DNA from: Leucobacter chromiireducens subsp. chromiireducens
Lineage (GTDB): Bacteria > Actinomycetota > Actinomycetes > Actinomycetales > Microbacteriaceae
Length of the DNA stretch: 64,000 nt
NCBI RefSeq assembly: GCF_016758255.1
Contig: NZ_QYAD01000001.1
Span: forward strand, 682,001-746,000
Reading direction: 5' to 3'
The translations under genes were made by a program, and so were the position numbers. Positions 1-7,685 of this stretch are shown here, piece by piece; within the stretch, counting starts at the first letter, position 1; each line of letters begins with the position of its first letter. A model generated the notes under the pieces. It had not been told where the DNA came from. It did not search any database and worked only from the letters and a program-made list of their open reading frames with translations.

Positions 1-1649
1 ACGGTGTCGGCATCGCCGAGACGAGCCCGATGGAGTTCGTTGCTGACGCAGCCGCCCACAGCATCACCGTCACCCCGAATGAGGAAGGGACGCTTCTCGT
101 CACCGTTCAGGGCACAGGCGAGCACGCCGGTGACAGCGCTGAAGCGACGATCGAGGTGAGCGAGTGTCCCGAGCCTGAGGCTCCCACGCTGTATCTCGAG
201 GTGGATCAGTGCACCGAGTTTGGGGCAGGGGTTCCCCAGACGCTCCTCGCCCAGCTGGGCGGCCTGGTCGCAGGTGTTGACTACACCGTGACTGTCCGAT
301 CCGGGAGCGCTACGCCGTACCTGAGCCGCACCGTGCAGGCGGGTGAGGGCTCGACCCTCGACGTCTCGCTTGACGTCGCCGGCGCTGGCACCTACACCGT
401 TACGGTGAGCGTGGGTGACGCATCAGTGACCCGTGAGGTGACGATCAACCCCTGTCCCGCAGGTTCGTACGACCTGTCACTCGTGAAGACCGCGAGCGTC
501 GGCGAGGACGGCGCGGTTGCCGAACTGGGGGACACGATCCACTACACGCTCGCCGTGGCGAATGCTGGCCCGGACGCGGCGCTCAACCCGGTAGTCACCG
601 ACGAGGTGCCCGCGGGGCTGACTCCGGTCGCAGGGTCTGAGAGCGCGAGCGAAGGATGGACCGTGTCGATCTCGGGCAACACCGTGACCGCAAGCTTCGA
701 GGGGGCCTTCGATGGCGAAGCCACCATCTCCTTCGATGTGACGGTCACAGCGGCACCCGCGAGCGGTGAGGTGACCAACCAGGCCTGCGTCGCCGCAGAC
801 GGTGCCGCAGAGCCTGAGCCAGAGCCGGGTGACGCTCCTCAGGTCGACAGCGTAAGTACGCTGCATGCCGTTCTGGCGGGTGATGAGGCCCCCGGCGGTG
901 GGGACAGCACCCCCGGCAATGATTGCGGGTCTGCAACCACCGAGATCCGTGCGGTGAGCGTCGCTGGCAATGCCGTCTGCATCAACGACACCCCGTGGTT
1001 CACCTACAACGTCACGCCGAGCGGCACCGCGGACACCGCGACCCTGCCGATCGTCATGATCTGGTGGACGCCGGAGGCATTCGCAAACCGTGATCCTTCG
1101 ATCCCGGCGAACAATCCGGCGGCGATCTTGGCCAATGGTGCCTCCCAGGTGGATCCGATCGCATATCCGGTCGGGTGGCAGAGCGGCGACGCGGTGACCG
1201 GCAAGATGCTGTGGCCGGGCGCCACGATCGACGCGAACGGGAACCCGACCGGCTGGCCCGGCTGGAGCCTCGGAAGTGATGGCGTGTGGGTCCTTGACCC
1301 GAGCGCACCGCACTACGACCTCCGCGCCGAGGCAATCGTCGAGATCAGGATCAACCCCACGGCCAACGAGGCCACGGTGTACCCGCCGGCAACGCCGAAC
1401 TGCTCGGCACAGCCTCCGGTCACCCCGGAGCCTCCGGTCACGCCAGAACCGCCGACCACCCCCGGTGGTGTGGTTCCCGGTGTTGCGCCCCGAGCGCTTC
1501 CGGCAGCGATGCCGCCTGTGCACGCGGAGCTCGCGAAGACCGGTGTCTCCGAGAGCGGATCTGAGCAGCTTGGAATGATCGGGCTGGGCCTGCTCCTCGG
1601 TGGGACCTTCGTCTGGACGCTAAGTCGCCGCAGGAAGACAGCCGAGTAG
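1..1649 (+). CDS. DUF11 surface protein with LAKTG sortase signal (5' partial)
   Basis: The reading frame is open to the left edge, so the start lies outside the window; an ATG at 30 is internal. The visible 540 residues hold Ig-like beta-rich modules, then a DUF11 'conserved repeat' domain at about residues 147-265 (starting YDLSLVKTAS), a second beta-rich region, a Pro-rich spacer of repeated PEPPVT units, and a C-terminal sorting signal: LAKTG, a hydrophobic helix (LGMIGLGLLLGG) and the basic tail SRRRKTAE. LAXTG motifs are used by class E sortases in high-GC actinobacteria. The protein is therefore secreted and probably covalently anchored to peptidoglycan, with an adhesive or S-layer-like role. 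That role is inference; the topology is seen directly. A GC-rich hairpin follows the stop. Confidence 0.85.
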   Translation, partial: GVGIAETSPMEFVADAAAHSITVTPNEEGTLLVTVQGTGEHAGDSAEATIEVSECPEPEAPTLYLEVDQCTEFGAGVPQTLLAQLGGLVAGVDYTVTVRSGSATPYLSRTVQAGEGSTLDVSLDVAGAGTYTVTVSVGDASVTREVTINPCPAGSYDLSLVKTASVGEDGAVAELGDTIHYTLAVANAGPDAALNPVVTDEVPAGLTPVAGSESASEGWTVSISGNTVTASFEGAFDGEATISFDVTVTAAPASGEVTNQACVAADGAAEPEPEPGDAPQVDSVSTLHAVLAGDEAPGGGDSTPGNDCGSATTEIRAVSVAGNAVCINDTPWFTYNVTPSGTADTATLPIVMIWWTPEAFANRDPSIPANNPAAILANGASQVDPIAYPVGWQSGDAVTGKMLWPGATIDANGNPTGWPGWSLGSDGVWVLDPSAPHYDLRAEAIVEIRINPTANEATVYPPATPNCSAQPPVTPEPPVTPEPPTTPGGVVPGVAPRALPAAMPPVHAELAKTGVSESGSEQLGMIGLGLLLGGTFVWTLSRRRKTAE

Positions 1650-1663
1650 AGGAGGGTGAGCAG

Positions 1664-1701
1664 CCTCGGCCCCGCGGGAGTATCGCCTCGCGGGGCCGAG
1701 G
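1664..1701 (+). terminator. Hairpin terminator after the surface protein gene
   Basis: Inverted repeat CCTCGGCCCCGCG ... CGCGGGGCCGAGG with a loop of about 12 nt, 15 bp after the stop codon. No strong T-run follows, so efficiency is uncertain. Confidence 0.6.
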
Positions 1702-1902
1702 TGTGTCTGTCGGGGCTGTTCGCTGAAAAGATGTTTCCCTGGTCGAATCGGCGTTTCGCGAAGCTGGCGAGCGGGTGTACGCTGTGTGTCAGGCAGGTGC
1801 GACACGCCAGGGATGCAGTGTTTTAGGCCCCTGATTTGCGTGCCTGGGTTGAATCAGCATAGTATTTCATCTCGGTAGCAAGCGGAAATAAAAAGCCGCT
1901 TC

Positions 1903-1975
1903 GGCCCCATCGTTTAGCGGCCTAGGACACCGCCCTTTCACGGCGGCAGCACGGGTTCGAATCCCGTTGGGGTCA
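1903..1975 (+). tRNA. tRNA-Glu (UUC)
   Basis: Full cloverleaf: acceptor GGCCCCA pairs with TGGGGTC plus discriminator A; anticodon stem CCGCC/GGCGG encloses CT-TTC-AC, anticodon UUC; T-arm has GGTTCGAATCC. The 3' CCA is not encoded. First of a three-tRNA cluster. Confidence 0.95.
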
Positions 1976-2007
1976 CTAATACCGAATATAATTGAATAAC
2001 ACACTAT

Positions 2008-2084
2008 GGCCCTGTAGCGCAGTTGGTTAGCGCGCCGCCCTGTCACGGCGGAGGTCGCGGGTTCAAGTCCCGTCAGGGTCGCCA
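2008..2084 (+). tRNA. tRNA-Asp (GUC)
   Basis: Acceptor GGCCCTG pairs with CAGGGTC, discriminator G and an encoded CCA end (2082-2084). Anticodon stem CCGCC/GGCGG encloses CT-GTC-AC, anticodon GUC. The T-loop GTTCAAGTCC is intact. It is the only tRNA of the three with an encoded CCA. Confidence 0.95.
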
Positions 2085-2090
2085 GGTGGA

Positions 2091-2117
2091 GAAGCCCTTC
2101 TTCGGAAGGGTTTCTTC
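2091..2117 (+). terminator. TTCG-loop terminator between tRNA-Asp and tRNA-Phe
   Basis: Ten-pair stem GAAGCCCTTC / GAAGGGTTTC (one G-U pair) closed by a stable TTCG tetraloop, followed by TTCGTCTC. Lies 6 bp after the tRNA-Asp CCA. Confidence 0.75.
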
Positions 2118-2147
2118 GTCTCAGGCGGTCACCCAGTGTGAGTGCCT

Positions 2148-2220
2148 GGCTCTGTAGCTCAGTTGGTAGAGCGTTCGACTGAAAATCGAAAGGTCACCGG
2201 ATCGATGCCGGTCGGAGCCA
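2148..2220 (+). tRNA. tRNA-Phe (GAA), integration site of the element
   Basis: Acceptor GGCTCTG pairs with CGGAGCC plus A; anticodon arm TTCGA-CT-GAA-AA-TCGAA gives anticodon GAA. The T-arm is atypical but complete (ATCGATGCC). Its 3' half, from nt 36, is repeated exactly at 17525-17561, so this is the attB/attL of the adjacent island, which restores a complete tRNA on integration. Confidence 0.95.
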
Positions 2221-2222
2221 CG
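2183..2222. repeat. attL core, 40-bp direct repeat
   Basis: Forty bases from the tRNA-Phe anticodon loop to 2 bp past its 3' end are identical to 17525-17564. The bases just outside both ends differ (A against T on the left, T against A on the right), which fixes the core. This is the usual crossover site for tyrosine recombinases that use tRNA genes. Confidence 0.93.
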
Positions 2223-2244
2223 TAGCGGAGATTACACCGCTGCT

Positions 2245-2280
2245 GAACCCCCAAGAGGCTTCTACTCTTGGGGGTTCCTT
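2245..2280 (+). terminator. Terminator inside attL end of island
   Basis: Perfect 13-bp stem GAACCCCCAAGAG / CTCTTGGGGGTTC with loop GCTTCTA, then CTTTATT. It sits 24 bp past tRNA-Phe and closely resembles the host-side terminator beyond attR (17586-17622, same loop), so the island appears to supply a replacement terminator for the tRNA. Confidence 0.8.
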
Positions 2281-2329
2281 TATTCGTTTGACCAGGTGTT
2301 TTGTTTGCTGGTGCTGAATCATTGAAGAT

Positions 2330-2375
2330 CTTTCGATGCAAAATCGAAAGGCCGCTCCCAAATCTTTCAGTCGAG
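2330..2375. repeat. att-like inverted sequence between attL and int
   Basis: Arms CTTTCGAT (2330-2337) and ATCGAAAG (2343-2350) form a perfect 8-bp inverted repeat, and AAAATCGAAAGG matches the first part of the att core. A further TTTCAGTCGA is the reverse complement of the tRNA-Phe anticodon-stem sequence TCGACTGAAA. Possible integrase arm or secondary core site, or a remnant of an older att event. Confidence 0.45.
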
Positions 2376-2398
2376 CACCCCGCATAAACCCCGCACAT

Positions 2399-3544
2399 TC
2401 AAAACAAGCCGTTGAGGCCTCTCTGCATGGTCTCGGCGGCTTTCTTGCTTCCTGTCTGCTTTGCCATGTAGATGTCCTGCGTGATTGAGGGGTTCGCCTG
2501 GCCTAGATACTCGGCAATGTCGCGAGCAGAGAGTCCGGCGGCGTCGAGCATCGTTGCGACCGTCTTGCGGAAGCTGTGGGTTGATAGCTCTGGGTAACCG
2601 AGATCCTCTCGGCGATCGCGAATCTCACGCTGTGTATTGGATGGGTCTCGCAGCTTCATGAGCGGCGTTGGGAAGAGCAGGTTGGTCTGACCCTCAAGTC
2701 GGTCACGTCGACGCCCCAGAAGCTCCACCGTGGACTTTGGTAGGGGAGTGGTGCGTGCTGAAGCTGCCGTCTTTGGGAACAGCTGCCGCTGCATTCCAAT
2801 CTTCGGCAGTCGCTTCGCGATAGCTTCGACTGTCGCGGTGCCGGCTTTGAAATCGACGGACGAGACCTCGAGCGCGCACGCCTCGGCGACGCGCCACCCC
2901 GTGGACAGCATGAACTCGATCAGCTCGACCGTGTCCCACTCTTTCAGAAGGGCGTCTTCTTGCACCTTGGCGATGAAATTAGGCAGCTCTGCGAGAGGGA
3001 TTGCCTCGCTCCCCTTCTTCTTTCGATGCGAGATTCGCTCCAGCTCGCGCACCGGATTGCGCGAAATCGCGCCATTACGCACCGCGAGACCCATCATGCC
3101 GCTCAGGGAGGAGCGGCAGTTCTTCGCAGCGCCCGGACCGTTCTCTTTCTCGATGCGAGTCAGGAACTTCTGCAGCCGCTCAGGAGTGGCCTCGGCGACT
3201 GACATGTCACCGATTTCTTTGCCGATGTGCGCGTTCACTGCGTAGCCGTAGGTCTCGAGCGTCCCTTCCGAGCGGCCGGCATCACGCTTTGCCGCCAAGA
3301 ACATTTGTCCCAGTGTCTTGAGTGTCGTGGTGGGCTTAAGTTCGCCGCCGCGATCCGCTTCAATGGTTGTCAGAGCTGTCTTGAGAGCGTGCTCCGCCTT
3401 GCTCTTGGTGCTACCGAACCGCTCGACCTGACGTAACTTGCCGTCGCTGAATCGGTAGCGGGTTCGAGCTCGGACCTTTCCTGGCGCTATCTCGTCGATC
3501 TTGATGACGCCATGGGTGCCAATCGGATTACGCGGGCGGGACAT
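2399..3544 (-). CDS. int: Tyrosine-family site-specific integrase
   Basis: 381 aa. The N-terminal part (about 1-65) resembles an AP2-like arm-binding domain, residues 75-165 the SAM-like core-binding domain, and 180-375 the catalytic domain. Catalytic residues visible: Arg218 (STGWRVAEA), His323 and Arg326 (THSFRKT), and Tyr359 (DIYM). The usual second His is Gln349 (LGQ), a known variation in the family. It recombines the tRNA-Phe attB with attP. The gene ends about 180 bp inside attL and reads towards it, as normal for tRNA-integrating islands. The ATG at 3544 is 17 bp from the repressor stop, so the two are probably co-transcribed. Confidence 0.95.
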   Translation of the reverse strand: MSRPRNPIGTHGVIKIDEIAPGKVRARTRYRFSDGKLRQVERFGSTKSKAEHALKTALTTIEADRGGELKPTTTLKTLGQMFLAAKRDAGRSEGTLETYGYAVNAHIGKEIGDMSVAEATPERLQKFLTRIEKENGPGAAKNCRSSLSGMMGLAVRNGAISRNPVRELERISHRKKKGSEAIPLAELPNFIAKVQEDALLKEWDTVELIEFMLSTGWRVAEACALEVSSVDFKAGTATVEAIAKRLPKIGMQRQLFPKTAASARTTPLPKSTVELLGRRRDRLEGQTNLLFPTPLMKLRDPSNTQREIRDRREDLGYPELSTHSFRKTVATMLDAAGLSARDIAEYLGQANPSITQDIYMAKQTGSKKAAETMQRGLNGLF

Positions 3545-3561
3545 GAGCTGTTTCTTCTGGA

Positions 3562-4284
3562 TTAGAGCCAGCGGAAGGAGCTGGGATCAGGGAACTCCTG
3601 GGCGTCGGTTTCAAAATTGAAAGGGATCTTGGCCTTGTCCATAAGCGTGGCTACCTGCTGTTCAATGTCGGTGGTCTTGACACCCTTCGCTGTTAGTTCC
3701 TTTGACCATCTGACCACATTCACCGCACCTTCGATGGCATCCATCATTCGTGAGCTCTGTACCCTCTGGATCTCTTCGTCGTCGTCGCTGGTGACGAGCC
3801 CAAGTTGCGTGTACTTCAGAACAGCGTTCGTGAGCATGGACCAGGCCCGGCTGTATCCACGCAGTGCGTTTGTTGTTTCCATAACAGCCTTCGGGGCGCC
3901 ATCGAGCGGCTCGTCTGCAATTATGCGTTCCCCCGTGAACCAAGACCAGAAATCTGCGTTTCTTCGCATGCTTTCGAGCTCTTCGATCTTGAGCGTTTCG
4001 CGGTTGAAACCTTTGCCTCTCGCAAGTGGCATGTAGTACGGGGCGTCTGCCCCGGGGTTGAAGATATCCACAACGAGCGCAGCCGGTGGGATCCGGAGAG
4101 CGTTCCCAAGTGCAACCAGTTGCTTGACTGTTACATCATCTTTGCGGCCGTTCTCCAGGTTGGCAATGACTGAACGGCTGAGGCCTTCGCCCGCCAGTTC
4201 TGATAGCTCAGCGGCACTCAAGCCCTCAGCTCGTCTGTAGCGCGAGATATTGAGCCCGAGTTGCGACACGCCGTCTTTCTCCAT
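3562..4284 (-). CDS. XRE-family repressor-like regulator
   Basis: About 240 aa from the ATG at 4284; an in-frame ATG at 4332 would add 16 residues but lies upstream of the likely promoter, so the shorter start is preferred. Residues about 8-65 form a Cro/CI-type HTH (LGLNISRYRRAEGLSAAELS ... SRSVIANLENGRK). The C-terminal 160 residues are helical and not recognised; no LexA-type Ser-Lys peptidase motif is seen. Divergent from the AlpA-like gene with operator-like repeats between them. Probably the master repressor of the island, analogous to Stl or CI, and upstream of int in the same transcript. Confidence 0.85.
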   Translation of the reverse strand: MEKDGVSQLGLNISRYRRAEGLSAAELSELAGEGLSRSVIANLENGRKDDVTVKQLVALGNALRIPPAALVVDIFNPGADAPYYMPLARGKGFNRETLKIEELESMRRNADFWSWFTGERIIADEPLDGAPKAVMETTNALRGYSRAWSMLTNAVLKYTQLGLVTSDDDEEIQRVQSSRMMDAIEGAVNVVRWSKELTAKGVKTTDIEQQVATLMDKAKIPFNFETDAQEFPDPSSFRWL

Positions 4285-4285
4285 G

Positions 4286-4349
4286 TTGATACACACTATC
4301 GGAAGATCTGTGTATATTGAAGCTGAACACATAAACGGTATTTTTGTGT
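4286..4349. promoter_or_regulatory. Divergent control region with operator-like repeats
   Basis: Between the repressor and AlpA-like genes: TACACA (4290-4295) and TGTGTA (4309-4314) form one inverted repeat, ACACA (4327-4331) and TGTGT (4345-4349) a second. TTGATA (4286-4291) and TGTATA (4311-4316) could be -35/-10 boxes for rightward transcription, although the spacer (19 bp) is long. Repeated TGTGT half-sites suggest repressor binding. Inference from sequence only. Confidence 0.5.
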
Positions 4350-4366
4350 AAGCGAAAGGAAGAATT

Positions 4367-4579
4367 GTGGCGAAGACATTCAGTTCCCCGTCCGGCCCTC
4401 AGAGCCTTGTGAATGCTGCTGGCCTTGCAGAGCAGTTTGGGACCAGCGCAAGTTCGATTTACAGAAAGCGATCTCTGGGGGAGCCCTTGCCTCCCGCGAT
4501 CAAAATCGGCAGGGGCACAGTGCGCTGGCGTCAGGCGGACATTGATGCCTGGCTCGAGCAGCAAAGGGAGGACTCGTAA
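4367..4579 (+). CDS. AlpA/excisionase-like HTH protein
   Basis: 70 aa, MerR-like 'HTH_17' fold: SLVNAAGLAEQFGTSASSIY for the helix-turn-helix, then RGTVRWRQADIDAWL for the wing. Preceded by GAAAGGAAGAA as ribosome binding site. First gene rightward from the repressor, the position of xis/alpA in satellites and temperate phages, so it may direct excision or activate the early operon. Its stop shares one base with the next start (TAATG). Confidence 0.85.
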   Translation: MAKTFSSPSGPQSLVNAAGLAEQFGTSASSIYRKRSLGEPLPPAIKIGRGTVRWRQADIDAWLEQQREDS

Positions 4580-4992
4580 TGCCCCCGCCCCTGAAGTCAG
4601 TAGCAACCGGATCCCGATCGACAGCCGTCTCGGATGAATCCGCACCCGCACTAGACGAGAGTTCCGTCTACTCGTTCCGCGATCCAACATTTGAGGACAC
4701 CGCTCGTCGGCTACGCCTTGGAGTTGGTGACTGGACGATCAAGGGCCCTCGTTTCGTGGATGGCACGCAGCCTGTGATCCACGTAGACCACAGGCTCGGG
4801 GAGCTCATCCTCCGAGTTCTGATTGACCGTGGTGAGCAGACACTTAGTCGGAAGCAACGAGAGAAGTTCCAGCAGGGCGAGCCCATTGAACGCATCCGCC
4901 TTGTAAAGAAAACAACCCCCATCGCAGGCACTAACGCCAATCAGAACTGCGATGAGGGTTCGAACACCAAGAAGATCCAGGAGGATCACTGA
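4579..4992 (+). CDS. Hypothetical early-operon protein
   Basis: 137 aa, not recognised. Ser/Thr/Pro-rich N terminus, then a mixed alpha/beta region with EDTARRLRLGVGDWTIKGPR and a basic middle segment; C terminus polar. No transmembrane or catalytic motif. Start overlaps the AlpA-like stop by one base and its TGA overlaps the next ATG (ATGA), so translation is coupled through this operon. Confidence 0.7.
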   Translation: MPPPLKSVATGSRSTAVSDESAPALDESSVYSFRDPTFEDTARRLRLGVGDWTIKGPRFVDGTQPVIHVDHRLGELILRVLIDRGEQTLSRKQREKFQQGEPIERIRLVKKTTPIAGTNANQNCDEGSNTKKIQEDH

Positions 4993-5219
4993 TGACCGTT
5001 GTCCCTATTCTCACGCATGTTCGCGAGAACACCAACACCGCCTTCAATACGGAGATCCAAGTCGGCAGTCTCACTGTCATGGTCGAAAGTCAGAGCGTGA
5101 GGACCATCACGCCAATCGGGACGCTCACCTTCACTCCCGAACAAGCTTGCACGTATGCTGCGGCGCTCCAGGCCGTCGCTGTGCACGTCATGGAGCAGAA
5201 CGAGGAGGTAGCAGCATGA
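4992..5219 (+). CDS. Small hypothetical protein
   Basis: 75 aa, unrecognised. Beta-rich N-terminal half (EIQVGSLTVMVESQSVRTIT) and a helical C-terminal half (EQACTYAAALQAVAVHVMEQ). Overlaps both neighbours by four bases (ATGA), typical of a tightly packed phage early operon. Confidence 0.65.
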   Translation: MTVVPILTHVRENTNTAFNTEIQVGSLTVMVESQSVRTITPIGTLTFTPEQACTYAAALQAVAVHVMEQNEEVAA

Positions 5220-5758
5220 GCATCTCGTCGCTGACTGTTGAGAAGCTGAACTACCTCATCGCGAAGAGCGGTCACCTGCACCAGACGCTCTCGATCGTCG
5301 CAGAAATCCCGCTCCCTACCCTTGTGCGAAAGCTCGCCGGTGAGGGTGACTTCACGGTGGGGGAGCTTGCCGGCATCACTCGCGCACTCGGGACAACAAT
5401 GTCCGCTCTCTTCGCTCCGGGAACGATCAAAGAGGACAAGCCCTGCACCGTGCCCGCGTGCGTTCGTAGCACGCACCAGTATGAGAACGGGTACCGCGTT
5501 GACTACTGCCGCCTCGCCCGCATCGAGGACGAAGGTTTCAACGTGAACGGCCACCTCGACGAAAAAGACGAGTGGGCGGCATGGGTAGATCCCGACGACA
5601 TTGCCGACGGGTGGGCAGGGATCGCCCAGGTGCGGAAGCTTCTGACGGCGTTCGAACAAATGCAGAGGGCCTGCGACGCGCTGAACGGCCATGCCATCGA
5701 ACGCCGCACCGCGCCTGGCCAACCAGCGGCTGAGGAACTGCAAGGGGTGGGGCTGTGA
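5216..5758 (+). CDS. Hypothetical protein with Cro/CI-type HTH
   Basis: 180 aa from the ATG at 5216, which overlaps the previous stop (ATGAG). Residues about 5-60 look like an HTH of the XRE type (LNYLIAKSGHLHQTLSIVAE ... TVGELAGITRALGTTMSALF). The rest is acidic with two Cys (VPACVRS, YRVDYCR) and a helical tail. An upstream extension of the frame exists but would overlap two coupled genes. Possible second regulator of the early operon; no closer assignment. Confidence 0.7.
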   Translation: MSISSLTVEKLNYLIAKSGHLHQTLSIVAEIPLPTLVRKLAGEGDFTVGELAGITRALGTTMSALFAPGTIKEDKPCTVPACVRSTHQYENGYRVDYCRLARIEDEGFNVNGHLDEKDEWAAWVDPDDIADGWAGIAQVRKLLTAFEQMQRACDALNGHAIERRTAPGQPAAEELQGVGL

Positions 5759-6294
5759 CTGAAATGTCGACAGACGGGATCGTCAACAAAGACCTCAGCC
5801 ACTCAGCCTCTTTCACGCCACCTGGAGACAGCAGCATGACCATCAACCAGACCACCCCCGCGTCCTCCCCGCTCGACACTTTGAAAGCGCTCGCGCTCCG
5901 GAGCATCAGCCAACTCGAGTTCGTCATCGACGAGCTCGGAGGCGGCTCACCAGACGTGCCGGAATGGCTGATCGAGTTCGTCGACGGCATCCGGAAAGCG
6001 CAGTACAAGGCACTCAGCGAGCATATGGACGTAGGGGTAGACGAGTGGCTTGGTGAGCTTCGGATCTTGCCGGAAGAAGCGTTCAGATATGACGACGGCA
6101 GCCCTGTCTCGATGGCGTTCAAAAGTGAGCACGTAACCAGCGTGTTCTACCCCCGCTACGACTCTGAAGAGCGAGTCCGGAAGTCGCACCTAGAGTGCGT
6201 GGCTGAGCACGAGCGACGCTACGGGCTCCACGAACAGTTCGACAACGTGGTGCGTGGTACGAACTGGGGCCATGATGGCCCGCAGGCAAGTTAG
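5755..6294 (+). CDS. Hypothetical early-operon protein
   Basis: 179 aa from GTG at 5755, overlapping the previous TGA (GTGA). A better-spaced ATG at 5836, after GGAGACAGCAGC, gives 152 aa and begins MTINQTTPAS; the start is not settled. Helical protein with SISQLEFVIDELGGGSPDVP and an acidic/aromatic middle part. No known family recognised. Confidence 0.6.
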   Translation: MTEMSTDGIVNKDLSHSASFTPPGDSSMTINQTTPASSPLDTLKALALRSISQLEFVIDELGGGSPDVPEWLIEFVDGIRKAQYKALSEHMDVGVDEWLGELRILPEEAFRYDDGSPVSMAFKSEHVTSVFYPRYDSEERVRKSHLECVAEHERRYGLHEQFDNVVRGTNWGHDGPQAS

Positions 6295-6706
6295 CGCCGC
6301 CGCCGAACACACCCTCACACACTGGCTCGACCAGGTCTCACAGGGGCAGCTCCCACTCCAGGAGCTGCCCCTGTGTGTCTCCGCATGGTTCCATGCGGGC
6401 GAAGCAGCAGGGCGTGTATCTCGGCAACCTGAAATCGACCAGCTCAACCATCTCCTCGATGTGTACTGGGCGCGCGCGTTCCTCACCAATGACGAACGCC
6501 GCGAACGCATCCTGCAACGCCTCGACACAGGCCTCCAGGAAGCCGACGAGAAGGTCTGGGACCGCATCGAACAAGAGCTTGCCCAGGCAGCTGGGCAACG
6601 ACAACTGAACACTCAGAACTCATTACGGGGCGGGGAACACCCGCCAGAACAAGGAGTCAACCATGACAGCAGCTCAGCACCTGAGCGCCGTCGAAGAGCA
6701 GCGTAA
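6272..6706 (+). CDS. Hypothetical helical protein
   Basis: About 144 aa from the ATG pair at 6272/6275, overlapping the end of the previous gene. Entirely helical, charged, with LDVYWARAFLTNDERRERIL and EKVWDRIEQELAQAAGQRQL. The last residues (SSAPERRRRAA) overlap the start of the RepA-like gene by about 44 bp in another frame. Function unknown; the position suggests a replication accessory protein, which is only a guess. Confidence 0.6.
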   Translation: MMARRQVSAAAEHTLTHWLDQVSQGQLPLQELPLCVSAWFHAGEAAGRVSRQPEIDQLNHLLDVYWARAFLTNDERRERILQRLDTGLQEADEKVWDRIEQELAQAAGQRQLNTQNSLRGGEHPPEQGVNHDSSSAPERRRRAA

Positions 6707-7685
6707 GCCTCATGGATACACGCCAGGCCTGTACTGCGATGTGAAGGAGCTGCTCGAACGAGGGCCACTCCAACCACCGGCCCCCGAGTATGGGCAGCGC
6801 AGCGACGGCATCGGGATCTTCTATAAGAGCGCAACGAACAGCCTCATCGGAGATCCGGAGTCCGGGAAGACCTTCATTGCGCTTACCGCGGGCGCTGACG
6901 TGCTCTTCACGGGCGGGAGCGTCCTCATCGTGGACTTGGACCACAACGGGGCGCAGGCCATCGTCTCGAGGCTTCGCGCGTTCGGAGTGCCGATCGATGT
7001 ACTCATCGACCCGCTGAGATTCAGATACACCGAGGCAGACGATCCTCCCTCGATGGCGGGAGTTGTGACCGACGCGATGTCATGGCGACCTGACTTTGTG
7101 GTGATCGATTCCATCGGTGAGCTGATGCCCATGTACGGGGCAAGCAGCAACAGTGCCGATGACTTCACCCGGGTTCACTCCACCGCGATTAAGCCCTTCG
7201 TTATGGCTGGCGCGTGCGTGGTCCTCATCGATCACCAGGCCAAAGGCAACGAGTCACGTCAGTACGGGGCCACTGGGACTGCAGCGAAAAAGCGGGCGAT
7301 CTCTGGTGCGCTGCTTCGCGTCACGATCGATGAACCCTTCGCGCCGGGATCGGGTGGCGCGGCCGAGATCACGCTCGTGAAAGACCGTCACGGCGGACTC
7401 CGAGCCCACTGCTCAAAGGACCGTGAACCTTTGGTGGGCCGCTTCAAAATGACCGATACCGAAGGCGCTTTGAACTGGTCTATCCGGCCACCGCTGGAGG
7501 GTGAGAAGCCGAAGCAGAGCATCAAGGTGGATGGTGCCACAGGAGAGCAGCTCCTCGAAGAACTCGACAAGCTCACCCCACCGCCAACGTCTGTGCGAGA
7601 CATCAAAACACGTTGTACGTGGGGCACGGGGAAAGCGTCAGAGGCGTGGCGACTGTGGCAAGAACGAGAAGGGGTAGTGGCGTGA
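6663..7685 (+). CDS. RepA-like/AAA_25 replicative ATPase
   Basis: 340 aa. RecA-fold ATPase: Walker A GDPESGKT at residues 63-70, Walker B-like DFVVIDSIGE, and a later VVLIDHQAKG strand followed by ATGTAAKKRA, as in hexameric RepA-type helicases and phage DnaB-like ATPases. C-terminal 60 residues look like a winged helix. AAGGAG sits 8 bp before the ATG at 6663. It probably unwinds the island origin; the gene directly downstream contains an iteron-like array, the usual place for a satellite or plasmid origin. No primase motif is visible, so priming would come from elsewhere. Confidence 0.85.
   Translation: MTAAQHLSAVEEQRKPHGYTPGLYCDVKELLERGPLQPPAPEYGQRSDGIGIFYKSATNSLIGDPESGKTFIALTAGADVLFTGGSVLIVDLDHNGAQAIVSRLRAFGVPIDVLIDPLRFRYTEADDPPSMAGVVTDAMSWRPDFVVIDSIGELMPMYGASSNSADDFTRVHSTAIKPFVMAGACVVLIDHQAKGNESRQYGATGTAAKKRAISGALLRVTIDEPFAPGSGGAAEITLVKDRHGGLRAHCSKDREPLVGRFKMTDTEGALNWSIRPPLEGEKPKQSIKVDGATGEQLLEELDKLTPPPTSVRDIKTRCTWGTGKASEAWRLWQEREGVVA

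Noticed and set aside
477-1523. Long minus-strand reading frame opposite the DUF11 protein
   Set aside because: Arg/His/Gly-rich translation with no domain; shadow of the GC-rich coding strand.
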